DNA of 64,000 nt, taken from positions 7,040,720-7,104,719 of the forward strand of contig CM030856.1 in assembly GCA_018105865.1 (NCBI GenBank). Reading direction: 5' to 3'. Origin of the DNA: Metaphire vulgaris (lineage: Eukaryota; Annelida; Clitellata; Crassiclitellata; Megascolecidae). The translations under genes and the position numbers were made by a program. Shown here piece by piece: positions 45,138 to 55,438 of this stretch (the first letter of the stretch is position 1; each line of letters opens with the position of its first letter). The notes under the pieces are model-generated. The model had not been told where the DNA came from. It saw nothing but the letters and a program-made list of their open reading frames with translations, and ran no database searches.

Positions 45138-46169
45138 CTTCCTAGCCTCAATACCTATTTTTAAATTTTACCCCTCAAGTGGGGATTAAATTTTCAGACG
45201 CCGTCACCGTACTGGGGATTTTTAATTTTGGAAAAGCGTTCTTCAGAAATGATTGATATAACGTTTTAAATTTGCTATATCTCAGGCTATATTGGAGCTA
45301 AAAAGATGAGGTTTGCACCATTGTTTAGATTGTTTATTCTTCTTTCTAACCGTCCGTGCAAAACAAAAAAAAATGGGGTAAAGTCCACTTTACGGCCTAA
45401 AATATCACCCTCTCTCCCCGAAAAACTTTTAAAGCCCCATAGCAAAATATTTTCAGCGGTAACCCCACTTTGGTCAGCGGCAAAGTTGTAAAGGGATGTC
45501 AGAGGAACAAAATAAACCAAAAAGTTTGAAAATCGGTCGACATTTGGCAAAGATCTATCAGTTCTAACCCGATGACCCCAATGTTTGAACATAAGTATTA
45601 TTGGTGAATTTCATGAAAGTTTTGAAGTCTGCGAAAGTTTCCATTTTTTGAATTTGCTATATCTCAGGCTATATAAGAGCTAAGAAGATGAGGTTTGCAC
45701 CATTGTTTAGCTTTTTTTATTCCTCTTTCTAACCGTCCGTGCAAAACAAACAGTTCAGCGTTCACGAGCTTTCCGACAATCAAGTGAGAATGAGGAGCAG
45801 GCTGTTGCTCGGCGTGAAAAGCAGCACAGCAAACAAGAGAATCAAGCACTGCATGTCGTTCGACACTGCCAGATCAGTACACCTTCCTTGACTATCAAGG
45901 TTCAGAAAATTCCTGCGAATGGGCGTTAACTCGGTTGAAGGAAAAGGCGGCGAGTGAAGGAGAACTAATTGCGCAAAATTCTATTGCATTAGCGCAAAAT
46001 CGGGTGGTAAAACAGACAATCTCCACCGTCATAAAATGCTATTGCATTTGCGCAAAATCGGGTGGTAAAACAGCCAATCTCCCCCGTCATAAAATGCTGT
46101 TGCATTTGCGCAAAATCGGGAGGTAGAACAGCCAATGTTCCCCGTCATTTTTGACGGGTAAACACCTAG
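44301..46169 (+). mobile_element. Helitron-like element, copy 1 (non-autonomous)
   Basis: Begins TCTTATTATATAATTCTCGA after a host A. It ends with a hairpin CCCGTCATTTTTGACGGG and then CTAG (46166-46169), followed by T, the classic Helitron 3' signature with insertion between A and T. Inside are a pyrimidine minisatellite (44462-45090), (AT)n, a duplicated block containing TTTGCTATATCTCAGGCTAT (45260 and 45655), a coding relic with SSENEEQAVARREKQ-like spelling, and about three 58-bp repeats with GCGCAAAATCGGGTGGTAAA before the hairpin. No Rep or helicase domain is present. Confidence 0.85.
44462..45090. repeat. pyrimidine-rich minisatellite inside Helitron copy 1
   Basis: Units of about 55-60 bp with CCATCCCTCTCCCAATCGCC, CCAAACCCCC and CAACCCTTTTCCC. 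The complementary strand is G-rich with regular GGGG runs. Large Gly/Arg/Glu or Pro/Ser frames over it are not genes. Confidence 0.9.
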
Positions 46170-46957
46170 TCTATATATATAATTCTCGATGTCCGTCTGT
46201 CGCGTCTGTCGCGTCTGTCCGTCCGCAACACGGCGGGTATTGCAAGACGCTGTTGTCATTGACAACCAAATATTGTTTAATCAAACCGGAGCGTTTAACG
46301 AAGCGTCTTAATTGCAGCTTAAAACCCCGTCCCCTTCCCTCACCCCATCCCTCTCCTAATCGCCCAGGCCCCAACCTATTCCCGCCCTGGCCCCAAACCC
46401 CCTTTTCCTTCCGTCTCCCAACCCTTTTCCCTATCCCCATCCCTCTCCCAATCGCCCCCAAACCCCCCGTTTCTCTTCCGTCTCCCCAACCCTTTTCCCT
46501 CTCCCCCACTCTCCCAATCGCCCCCAAACCCCTGTTCCTCTTCCGTCTCCCCAACCCTTTTCCCTCTCCCCATCCCTCTCCCAATCGCCCCCAACCCCCC
46601 TCCCCTTCCGTCTCCCTAACCCTTTTCCCCATCTCCCCATCTTTCTCCAAATCGCCCCCTCCAAACCCCGTTCCCCCTTTCCCTCTCCCCATCCCTTTTC
46701 CCTCTCGCCATCCCTCTCCCAATCCCCCCAAACCCCGTTCCCTTCTCTCTCCCCATCCCTTTTCCCTCGCCATCCCTCTCCCAATCGCCCGGCCCCAACC
46801 CATACCCTGTGCCCGAAGGCCCCAAACCCCCCGTTCCCTTCTCTCTCCTCACCCCTCTCCCCAACCCCTGTACCTCTCTGCTCCGAAAACCCGTACAACA
46901 CACTTTCCTCCTCCCAAATCTCCCTTCCTCTCCCAATGCCCTGCTTTACTTTATTAT

Positions 46958-47006
<49 letters not shown>

Positions 47007-48030
47007 ATATTCCTTCCTAGCCTCAATACCTATTTTTAAATTTTACCCTCAAGTGGGGATTAAATTTTCAGACGCTGTCACCGTACTGGGGATTTTTAAT
47101 TTTTGGAAAAGCGTTCTTCAGAAATGATTGATATAACGTTTTAAATTTGCTATATTTCAGGCTATATAGGAGCTAAAAAGATGAGGTTTACACCATTGTT
47201 TAGATTGTTTATTCTTCTTTCTAACAAAACAAAAAAAATTGGGGTAAAGTCCACTTTACGGCCTAAAATATCACCCTCTCCCCCAAAACTTTTAAAGCCC
47301 CCTAGCAAAATATTTTCAGCGGTAACCCCACTTTGGTCAGCGGCAAAGTTGTAAAGGGATGTCAGAGGAACAAAATAAACCAAAAAGTTTGAAAATCGGT
47401 CGACATTTGGCAAAGATCTATCAGTTCTAACCCGATGACCCCAATGTTTGAACATAAGTATTATTGGTGAATTTCGCGAAAGTTTTGAAGTCTGCGAAAG
47501 TTTCCATTTTTGAATTTGCTATATCTCAGGCTATATAAGAGCTAAGAAGATGAGGTTTGCACCATTGTTTAGCTTTTTTATTCCTCTTTCTAACCGTCCG
47601 TGCAAAACAAACAGTTCAGCGTTCACGAGCTTTCCGACAATCAAGTGAGAATGAGGAGCAGGCTGTTGCTCGGCGTGAAAAGCAGCACAGCAAACAAGAG
47701 AATCAAGCACTGCATGTCGTTCGACACTGCCAAATCAGTACACCTTCCTTGACTATCAAGGTTCAGAAAATTCCTGCGAATGGGCGTTAACTCGGTTGAA
47801 GGAAAAGGCGGCGAGTGAAGGAGAACTAATTGCGCAAAATGCTATTGCATTAGCGCAAAATCGGGTGGTAAAACAGACAATCTCCACCGTCATAAAATGC
47901 TATTGCATTTGCGCAAAATCGGGTGGTAAAACAGCCAATCTCCCCCGTCATAAAATGCTGTTGCATTTGCGCAAAATCGGGAGGTAGAACAGCCAATGTT
48001 CCCCGTCATTTTTGACGGGTAAACACCTAG
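46170..48030 (+). mobile_element. Helitron-like element, copy 2, head to tail with copy 1
   Basis: Begins TCTATATATATAATTCTCGA at the base after copy 1's CTAG and ends CTAG at 48027-48030 followed by T. Internal order is the same as copy 1: pyrimidine minisatellite 46321-46950, (AT)n 46956-47010, duplicated block, coding relic, 58-bp repeats and terminal hairpin (48002-48019). By eye the two copies are nearly identical outside the minisatellite. The relic on the plus strand (RQSSENEEQAVARREKQHSK) resembles the Arg/Glu-rich N-terminal region of animal Helitron proteins, an inference. Confidence 0.85.
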
Positions 48031-48154
48031 TAATTTATAACGGCAGATATAATAATTTATGAAGGACTTAAACGTGCACGATTAGCTTAATATTGCCATC
48101 TATAGATTGGCTTACGTTCCGGTGGCCAATATGCGCAGAATATTATTGTCTTAC

Positions 48155-48253
48155 CAGGCGCCGGTTAGCCTTCTGTAGAAGCTGACCTTCAAAGCTGTTA
48201 GAAGACGTCACTTCCACCATTTGGTTGAGATGCTTAAGCATTACTTTGACGTG
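48155..48253 (-). CDS. RhoGEF-like exon, end of DH domain
   Basis: 99 bp, acceptor TTCTGTTGAATATAG, donor GTAAGA (revcomp 48149-48154), phase 0 on both sides. It encodes HVKVMLKHLNQMVEVTSS, then FEGQLLQKANRRL, fitting the last helices of a DH domain (the position usually written RYPLLL.ELLK..). The exon that should follow, probably starting a PH domain, was not found. The next sequence downstream on this strand is the Helitron pair. Confidence 0.65.
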
Positions 48254-48322
48254 CTATATTCAACAGAAAAGCTTAGGGTTATCATGTGTTGAACCGCATC
48301 ATCTTTCCTTCAAGGCCTGTAT

Positions 48323-48548
48323 CAGACACGGGTTGGGTTCACCCTTGGGTTCGGTTAGAATTTGCATGTTTGCGGTGGACTTGGTTGGGTTGGGCTGGGT
48401 ACAAAACATATTTTATTGATTAATTTTTACAGTCAATAACTGGTTTACCAGAAGTTGTAATGTATTACGGTGGGTTGGGTCGGTTTGAGGCCAATATTAA
48501 CCCGATTGCTTTCGTGGGTTGGGTTTTAAAATATGGACCCATATCCAT
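48323..48548. mobile_element. hAT-type MITE, GGGTTGGGTT family
   Basis: Starts CAGACACGGGTTGGGTT and ends ATATCCATGTTTG; interior GTAATGTATTACGGTGGGTT is shared with 12634-12855. Confidence 0.7.
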
Positions 48549-48997
48549 GTTTGCTCTGTCTTGCTTTTTTTTACCTAGTGTGACTGATGCTTGGCATTGA
48601 ACGCTACACCACTGCGACTATATCTATTTTGACGGTAGATATAAGACGCCTAGTAAAAAAACCGGCTATGATTCTATGACAGGTCTATATACTCCCGAAA
48701 GCGCTAAAAATAAATCCACGTGATTTGACTTACTTACTTTGTACGCAGGCTCTGAACGAACGCAAATGCGAATTTCAAAATTGCAAGGAAAACGTTCGCG
48801 GACGCGCAACGTTATTATTGTTCGGGGTTTGTGACATCTTAAACTACAGAACCACGCAATCGACTTGCTATATTATGTTAGAGCAATTACACGAACGACT
48901 AGTAGAGGGCTTTTGCAGTCTATAATTTGAACACCAGAAGGTAACAATCTTCATGATTATGGTCTAGATTTTAGACTTAGAATTTCTTATATCTTAC

Positions 48998-49072
48998 CAG
49001 AAACGGTTGCTTCAGGAAATCTTCGATTCTGCGGCTCTCTGTTGCGACAATCTGTTTGCAACGATGGAAATA
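48998..49072 (-). CDS. RhoGEF-like exon, DH conserved region 3
   Basis: 75 bp, exactly 25 codons, phase 0 on both sides, donor GTAAGATAT. It encodes YFHRCKQIVATE, then SRRIEDFLKQPFL. The pattern L..FLLKP of DH domains is represented by IEDFLKQPF. It continues in frame into HVKVMLKH at 48253. Confidence 0.65.
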
Positions 49073-49147
49073 CTTTCTATTACGGCTGAATATTCGTAAT
49101 TGTTACCGTGGCAATTTCTCTCCTATAGGGGCGCCAAACCTGAATGC

Positions 49148-49466
49148 CAGTGGCGTAGCCAAGGGGAAGGGGTTTGGGGGTTAAAACCTCTCCTTGGCTG
49201 CCGACGGTAAAATTTTGTACATGCTTTTCCATGCATTTTTCATTTTTGGACGCGAGTTTGGGGGTCAAAAGACTCAAAACCTCCTTGGCTAGCTGCCGAT
49301 CGAAAAATTTTTAAGTGCTATAGAAAATAGAAAAAAACTAGAAAGAATACGAAGTTGACGACCTTTTTGCTTATCTGCTCCTAAAAAAGAAAAATAAGAA
49401 TTTTTTTGCAAAGTTTGGTCAAGATCGAAACCAAACCCCCTTCCGGAAATCCTGGCTACGCCACTG
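49148..49466. mobile_element. hAT-type MITE, CAGTGGCGTAGCC family
   Basis: Ends CAGTGGCGTAGCCAAGG and CCTGGCTACGCCACTG, flanks ctgaatgc/ctcaatac (6 of 8). Confidence 0.8.
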
Positions 49467-49493
49467 CTCAATACACCATTTTGAAGACACGAC

Positions 49494-49625
49494 GTGATTT
49501 AGAGTGACTTAGGAGGCATTACTGCCTGCGTGAAGGCCATGGATAGAGGCGCCAACGGTGCTCGAACCTCGCTCCGTCAGCCTGCCGCTACAGCGCGTAA
49601 CCCACTCTGCCATCTTCCGCCCCAT
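49494..49625 (-). mobile_element. tRNA-derived SINE with hairpin 3' domain
   Basis: Minus strand: GGGGCGGAAGATGGCAGAGT, box-B-like GAGGTTCGAGCACCG, then TTCACGCAGGCAGTAATGCC and TCACTCTAAATCAC. Confidence 0.75.
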
Positions 49626-50218
49626 TAGTATGAAGTATAAAGTAATTATATTTTGATTATATGTATATGAAGTTTGGATATACTTTCCTCAGTTCGTGCG
49701 TCATTCATACCACTATAGGAGTATCCAGAAAAATCTATATGGTCACTGATCTATGCCCACCAGCAAGAAATCTGCTTCTGCCATTGGCGTCTATTAATAG
49801 ACAACAACGGTTTCTATGGTTTCTGCCCACCAGTGGGCGGAGCAACCGGACCTTGTTGGTAAACACTGGATACCCATATAGATCAACGTAAAGGCTATAG
49901 CTAAAGTTAAACCCCGGTTATTCGACCGTTGCAGTTACCATTAGGCCTACCATTGCTACTGCTTTAGTTTTCCTTACGCAGTTTTATATAAACTTCTGTA
50001 TAAAATGCTGTGCGGTAATCATAATAGGACCCTGAAATATACCGACCCCCAAATTGATAATCCTAGAAATAAATAACCCTGTTTGAAACAGTAAGAAGTT
50101 CTCAGTAGATTAACTAATAATACTTAGCAACTACTCCTGTACTAGCCTGAAGCGCTATATACACCAATATTTTACTTACTTAATTACAATAGTAATAATA
50201 GTACAATTTATAACTTGC

Positions 50219-50329
50219 CTTCAGATAGTTGTAAAATTCTGTCTCTCTTTGCGTCTCTTCTATAAGTTTCAACGCCTCACGAAGGCCGCCAATGTAGACT
50301 GCATAGCCTTCAATGAGGCAACCCAGCTG
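50219..50329 (-). CDS. RhoGEF-like exon, DH conserved region 2
   Basis: 111 bp (37 codons), phase 0 both sides. The acceptor is CGTTTTGTGTTGTTCGTGCAG. The best donor is AAG/GCAAGT (revcomp at 50213-50218), a consensus GC donor; using it gives perfect continuity with 48998-49072. It encodes QLGCLIEGYAVYIGGLREAL, KLIEETQRETEFYNYLK, matching the Y..Y..N...AL..L.......F..FL pattern of DH domains. Confidence 0.7.
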
Positions 50330-50477
50330 CTGCACGAACAACACAAAACGAGGAAGTAAGTAAGTAAGTAAACACGAAATTTCGACAGCGCTGCCCGAAA
50401 GAGCTTGGCGCAGTGCACCAGCTTATTCACGAACTCTCGTCAAAACTGACCTCCTATGACATTTTATAGCTAGTAAT

Positions 50478-50637
50478 CAGGGCATAGCGACATGGGTATA
50501 TCGGTATATATACCCCCCCCAAATCAGTTTAGCTTAAAGCCTTTAATGTGTTTTTTAAAAAGATTTTTAAGTTTTTAGAGATTTATAAACCCCAAATCAC
50601 ATTATGCCCTCCAATCAAATCTCTGGCTACGCCCCTG
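50478..50637. mobile_element. hAT-type MITE, CAGGGGCGTAGC family
   Basis: Ends CAGGGCATAGCGACATGGG and CTCTGGCTACGCCCCTG; flanks degraded. Confidence 0.7.
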
Positions 50638-50757
50638 TCCGTAACGAGCCTTAACATGGATTAATTACAGAAATACAGAATCATTTAAGCTTTCAGAACT
50701 TTCTGCAGTGTTCGACGGGTTTTCCCCAAATCCTTAAGCGCATACGTCTATAGTAGA

Positions 50758-51173
50758 CAGTGGCGTAGCCAGGATTCCGAAATAGGGGGCACGTCGATAT
50801 TTTTTAGCAAACAGTCTAAAAATCTGGACGAGCAAAAAAGTAATGCCTTCCTGTAATGTTTTAAAATTTCCTAAATTCTCTTCAATCACGTATACTACCC
50901 CTGCCCCCCACAACTATTCAACGGTTTTGCGCGACTCTCACGACCGGTCCCAGTCCTAATATGTGGCCCGGCTCCTAACCAGGATTATTTCTAGGATTCT
51001 CAATTTGGGAGTGTCGGTATTTTCTGGGGCCACCTGCCGAAAAAGTCTGACAAGCAAAAAAGGTCATCTCTGGCTCAATGGGGTGTTTGGAGGTGGTGTC
51101 GGTCTCAGATTGGGAGTGTCAGGGGTGTAAAAATGCCCCTGCCCCTAACCTCCGTGGTTACACCAATGTCTAT
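50758..51173. mobile_element. hAT-type MITE, CATTGGCGTAGCC family, host of a nested MITE
   Basis: Starts CAGTGGCGTAGCCAGGATTC, contains GACCGGTCCCAGTCCTAATA (inverse of 3918-4131), is interrupted by 50980-51141 and resumes to CGTGGTTACACCAATG. Flanks contain tctatagtaga/tctattataga. Confidence 0.65.
50980..51141. mobile_element. hAT-type MITE, CAGGGTTATTTCTAGG family, nested
   Basis: Starts CAGGATTATTTCTAGGATT and ends AAAAATGCCCCTG; flanks ctcctaac/cccctaac (7 of 8). Confidence 0.75.
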
Positions 51174-51226
51174 TATAGAACTTATTCTGACAAATTCTGC
51201 GGAATAATTTGCGACAAGAATCTGAC

Positions 51227-51307
51227 CTTGTGTTCGAAGATGTCTAATCGAAGTTTTTTATCTTTATTTTTCATAAGCTGTAGACGATATTCTGACAAAG
51301 ACGCCAG
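51227..51307 (-). CDS. RhoGEF-like short exon in DH domain
   Basis: 81 bp (27 codons), phase 0 both sides. Acceptor TTTATTCTGTTCTATTCTAG, donor GTCAGA. It encodes LASLSEYRLQLMKNKDKK, then LRLDIFEHK. It supplies the helix expected between FQNIEK (52300-52451) and QLGCLIEGY (50219-50329); without it the DH domain would be about 27 residues short. Low methionine content and small size hide it from simple scans. Confidence 0.65.
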
Positions 51308-51581
51308 CTAGAATAGAACAGAATAAAATGCAAAAGTATTAGCTGAACGAGACATTTAATTAATTTATAATTAATTAGATCAGTTAAGTTTTAGTCCTAT
51401 TTCAGACAGGTGCATGAGACATTTATGCATTGTATGCAGCAAAGTATTTTTGTTATTTGTAGATGAAAAAGACAAGAAAACAATTAGGGAGAATACAGGG
51501 ACAAACCTACCAAAGGACAAGGCAGCAAAAAATGAGATTACACAATAAGACCACAGTGTGAATTATTGACCGGGTGCAACA

Positions 51582-51628
51582 TAGTGGTTCTCACACAGGG
51601 CAGACCCTACTGAACCACTCTAAAGTTC
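51582..51628 (+). repeat. SINE 3' hairpin domain, solo copy
   Basis: TAGTGGTTCTCACACAGGGC, then CCCTACTGAACCACTCTAAA. No tRNA-like head nearby. Confidence 0.65.
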
Positions 51629-52144
51629 TAAACCTCGTCATTTCTAGTATTAGCTTAACTTTCTCACAAGACAATGAACTAAAGCGACTATGGTATAGAA
51701 ATAAATGATATTATATGGCTGATATTATCATTTTTGTGCATGCAATGCTTTCTTAGCACAATACGAAGTATAGTAACTTAGCGTCAACTTTGGCTTCTAC
51801 ATTGCCAATATTTGGATAGATCTTGGTTTAGTTGTTGGCGGCGGAAAACCAAGCCATTCGTCGTTTAGGCGTCGATAAATAATTGGTTGCAGAGTTAAGC
51901 TGCTATGGCAAAACGCGGGTCTAGAGAAAGTAATGGCAAACTACTCTAGATTAATGGCGCAACACACCTGTACCGCTGCCTACCTGGTAACACGAAGATC
52001 AGCGCCGGACCCTACGCTCGTTCAAGTACGGATTTAGCTTTTTATAATATAGCATAGCAGCATCTCAACATTTTGACAGTAGTTTTTCTACATACACCCG
52101 ACTGTATGTCTGGCACAAGAAGCACTAGACTTGTCAATAGTATA

Positions 52145-52247
52145 GTTATTTCAAGAAAGATTAGGCCTAAGCGCATAAGAATAAGCAGCTACCACCGTAC
52201 TACTTTCCAAAGCGCTATATAAATTTACGAGATTTTACTTACTTTCG
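52145..52247 (+). mobile_element. LINE 3' UTR fragment with (ACTT)n tail
   Basis: GCGCATAAGAATAAGCAGCT, AGCGCTATATAAATTTACGA, then ATTTTACTTACTT; same 3' UTR as 30785-31710. Confidence 0.75.
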
Positions 52248-52299
52248 TAGGAAGAGACCCTCGTGTTGCCATAGTGTTTGGAGCAGAATGCGGTTTTAC

Positions 52300-52451
52300 C
52301 TTTTCTATATTCTGAAATATCTTTGAATGTTGTTTCTGCGAAAGGCGGAATCTTAACGGGCGAGAAAAGACCTCCACACCCTGGGACATCGCAGAGTAAT
52401 AGCTCTCTTCGAAAGTAACAAATCGCTCGTACCGAGATCGAAAGATATCTT
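52300..52451 (-). CDS. RhoGEF-like exon, DH conserved region 1
   Basis: 152 bp, acceptor CTCTTTTCTGTAAAG, donor GTAAAA. Enters phase 1, exits phase 0. It encodes DIFRSRYERFVTFEESYYSA, MSQGVEVFSRPLRF, then HSKIFQNIEK. This is the typical start of a DH domain: E.+E..Y...L...VE.F..PL, then ...IF.NIE. The domain would act as an exchange factor for Rho-family GTPases at the membrane or cytoskeleton (family knowledge). It joins in frame to 51227-51307. Confidence 0.75.
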
Positions 52452-52527
52452 CTTTACAGAAAAGAGGTAGATTAAAATCCTACGAAAAGAATACAGCAAT
52501 ATTGCAAACCTGTATTATATATTGAAT

Positions 52528-53041
52528 CAGTGGCGTAGCCAGAATTTTCCGAAGGGAGGGGGTTTACGACCAACCGACCAAAAATTTCCGACTTCGAAAA
52601 AACATGCCAAGCCAAAAAAGGTCGTCACCTATTGTTCTGCTTGGTTAAGTGTTAGTTATAATTTAGCTACATGAGTGCGTGGACAGCCCCTGTACAATTA
52701 TATTCTTTGTTTGCTTCGTTTCTTCTTTTCTTTGCTACCTTAAACGTCTTGATTTTGGCGCCCCTCCACCCACATAATAATATGCAATTTTAAAAAAACT
52801 GGTCGGTCATCCAAGCAGTGGCGGCTCTAGGATTTGGCAAATGAGGGGCCGTTGGGGTGGCAACTTCTAATCATGGGGGCCAACCATTTGTTGTTTAATG
52901 TACGTAGCATTAAGTATAGGGTCCCAACAGGGGCCACTGGGGGCCAGACACTCAGTAGGGACACGGGCCCTCTAGCCCTCCCGGTGGAGCCGCCATCCAT
53001 CCAAGGGGTTTTAACCGCCAACGCCCCTGACTACGCCACTG
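52528..53041. mobile_element. hAT-type MITE, CAGTGGCGTAGCCAG family, host of a nested MITE
   Basis: Ends CAGTGGCGTAGCCAG and TGACTACGCCACTG with a perfect 8-bp duplication tattgaat. Lies in an intron of the RhoGEF-like gene and contains 52816-52997. Confidence 0.9.
52816..52997. mobile_element. hAT-type MITE, CAGTGGCGGCTC family, nested
   Basis: Starts CAGTGGCGGCTCTAGG, ends GGTGGAGCCGCCATC; perfect duplication catccaag. The last bases of the right terminus differ from the consensus. Confidence 0.85.
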
Positions 53042-53154
53042 TATTGAATATTTAGACAGTTAGATATGAAAATAATGACGTCATTGCTTGAATCGCCATA
53101 AGTGACTCAGTGCGAAATTTTTTTATTGAAAAGAAATCTAGCAAATTATTACAC

Positions 53155-54645
53155 TCACTCTATTTTCTTCGTTCTTCGTTTCTTCTCTCCAAGCACCTGC
53201 CATAAGCTTATGTGAACTGAATTCGATGATTTCTTGTTTTGAGTTTTTTAGCATTTCTACGCTGTCGTCAAAATGATCGGAATAACCAAGTAGCATCTGT
53301 TCTGACGACAGAGGATCCATCGTGCGTACTTTAACGGGACTGTCCGTACACCGGAATCCGGAAATCTTCAGGACGTTTTCCAGTGAGAAAGAGCACCAAG
53401 CTCTCCTTGGCATGACGTCGACCAGGAGGAGTAAGCCTTATTCTACGAAGCTGGTCTGTTCTACGACCATACGGTGACTCTGGGGTGTTAGAAATCTTGC
53501 TACGGTAATCATCATGAGAGGGAGAGAGTGGAGACTTGGTCAGCAGAACGATTTCTAATCCAGTGGAGGGAATATTTTTACTGCGCATCATAGAGATGAC
53601 CGAGTCAGCTGGAGAGAACGAAACTGTGGCGTGATCTCCGATTTCCGTATTATAATTTGACTGCTGTTCGCTAGTATTGGCTTTGTGCCTACAACATGGT
53701 TCAGACGTTATTGGCTTCCTGCGCAACTTTTCTGTAACGAACTGGCTGCGCTGTGAACTCAATCCAACTTCACCACTGCTGCCAGCTATGTCCATCTTGC
53801 GAATACGACGGAGTGTATCTTCGATCGTATACCTCTGATCAGCCGTATTCGTGTTTTGTTCGGTTGCTTCCGTACTCTTCACTAGAAGTTCTTCTGTTTG
53901 GCTTCGACTCGACTTTCCATTCGAAGCATCGTAATAAAAATTTATTCTGTCAAATTGACGGTCTCTCTGATGAGGCACCAAAGAATCCTTAATTAACAAG
54001 TATGACCGAAAAAATCGGAATCGTGCATACTTGGTCCGTAACCGGAATCAGATCCTACGATGTCGCTACTTCGTGCGGCGTCGCCCAAGTATCCGGAGTG
54101 ATGCATACTTGCTCTGAAAATTGTCCAGCCACTTTTATCGTCACTGCCGTCTGCAGTGCTATCAGTGCTATGCTCATCAAAACGACAATCGTTCGGACAA
54201 TTAGTTATATTAATCGAGGAAGAAGCAGTGCAAACGTTCTCAGAGTTGCCTATCTTGCTGCTACACTCTCTAATTCAGATGTAGACGATGGGTAGGATGT
54301 ACGGTTAGACAACAGTTGATTTGTATAATTGCTGTCGATACTGGATTTCGAAATATTCTTAGAGACACGATTCTCTTTGCAAGTCCCTGAGTTGTGTAAT
54401 GTGGAAATCTTCTCGCGTCCTGTGTTCTCCTGGTTTGCCCTCTTCTTCTTCTTCTTTTTCAGGGACCTGATTTTACTGAGAGTTTTCGAGCAGCGGTTCT
54501 TGGGGTCGCCAGGAGTAACGTTTCTTTTACTCTTGGAGCAAAACAACTTTGTCCAACTCCTGAATTGTTCCATCGCTTTAGCAGAAAAAACGGTCTTGTT
54601 TCTATTAGAATCGGATTCCATTTTGACGTGAGGCGTTTTCATCAT
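53155..54645 (-). CDS. long N-terminal exon of RhoGEF-like gene, apparently frameshifted
   Basis: The minus strand is almost continuously open for about 490 codons but in three frames. ATG at 54645 opens MMKTPHVKMESDSNRNKT, with a basic run SKIRSLKKKKKKR. Near 54250 the frame changes to IGNSENVCTASSS...., then in a T6 run near 54012 to LIKDSLVPHQRDRQFDRI, and near 53400 to SLENVLKISGFR, ending EMLKNSKQEIIEFSSHKLMA, then ETKNEENRV. A donor GTGTAA at 53149-53154 exits in phase 1, fitting 52300-52451; a stronger GTGAGT four bases away would be phase 0. The product is Ser-, Lys- and Asn-rich and probably disordered. Single-base errors, or a decaying gene, would explain the frame changes. Confidence 0.5.
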
Positions 54646-55272
54646 GATACCTGTACAATGCGGTTGTCAAAAACACTGAATTAACTAATCAATATGGAAA
54701 TGGGAGTCATATTCAAAGAGACACTCCGGGTTATAGTCGACCCATTCACTGTATAGCTATACTGATTAGAATCGAACATATAGAGGTTCAGAACAATGAC
54801 ATTTTAAAATGCAATAAGCATGACCAGAATAAGTATGCAAATATCAATCAACATACAAAATAATCTCCTTATAAGTTCAATGGCTGTAGACAGCGGTTAC
54901 TGTCCAAGCGAAGATTTCTTCGCCAGAAATTCTTCTAAGAATATCTTTCGAAGACATCGACCAAAAAGAATTCTGAAAGTAATATTGAACCTTTGTTATT
55001 TGATTTTTTTTTTTTTTTTTGGCGTATTTTGTATCTGACCTGGGGTGGGGTGGAAACAAATTGTCATCGCATTACACACTAAGAAGCAAATTTTGGAGAG
55101 GAATCTAAGACTATGGGAAGAATCCCCCAGCCCGCTTGTATGCAACACTGACAGTTGCACGCGCTTTAATATTATTATTTTTAATTCGTACGAAAGTCAA
55201 CCAGAGACAAAAAATCCTCAACAAATGGCGTCGTCCTACAATTTCAACACGATTTTTAAAGACCTGTATGAG
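54646..55272. other. 5' flank of RhoGEF-like gene, no exon assigned
   Basis: TTGTACAG just before 54650 could be an acceptor, so the ATG at 54645 need not be in the first exon. A poly(T) run lies at 55004-55020. Confidence 0.4.
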
Positions 55273-55438
55273 CACGGGCGCCCGCACATTGGGGCAAGAG
55301 GGGGCACTTGCCGCCCCCTGGAATCTGCAAATACCACTATTTCACATTGAAATTTGAAAACCGTGCCAAAATTTTAACCATGAACATTGCGTTAAAATGT
55401 GTTTCCCCTCCTGAAAAAAAATCATGTGGGCGCCCATG
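55273..55438. mobile_element. MITE, CATGGGCGCCCACA family
   Basis: Ends CACGGGCGCCCGCACATT and CATGTGGGCGCCCATG, flanks tgtatgag/tgcatgag (7 of 8). Confidence 0.85.

Noticed and set aside
54002..54295. A 97-codon plus frame
   Set aside because: Antisense to the minus-strand exon 53155-54645, whose composition is more protein-like and which links to DH exons.
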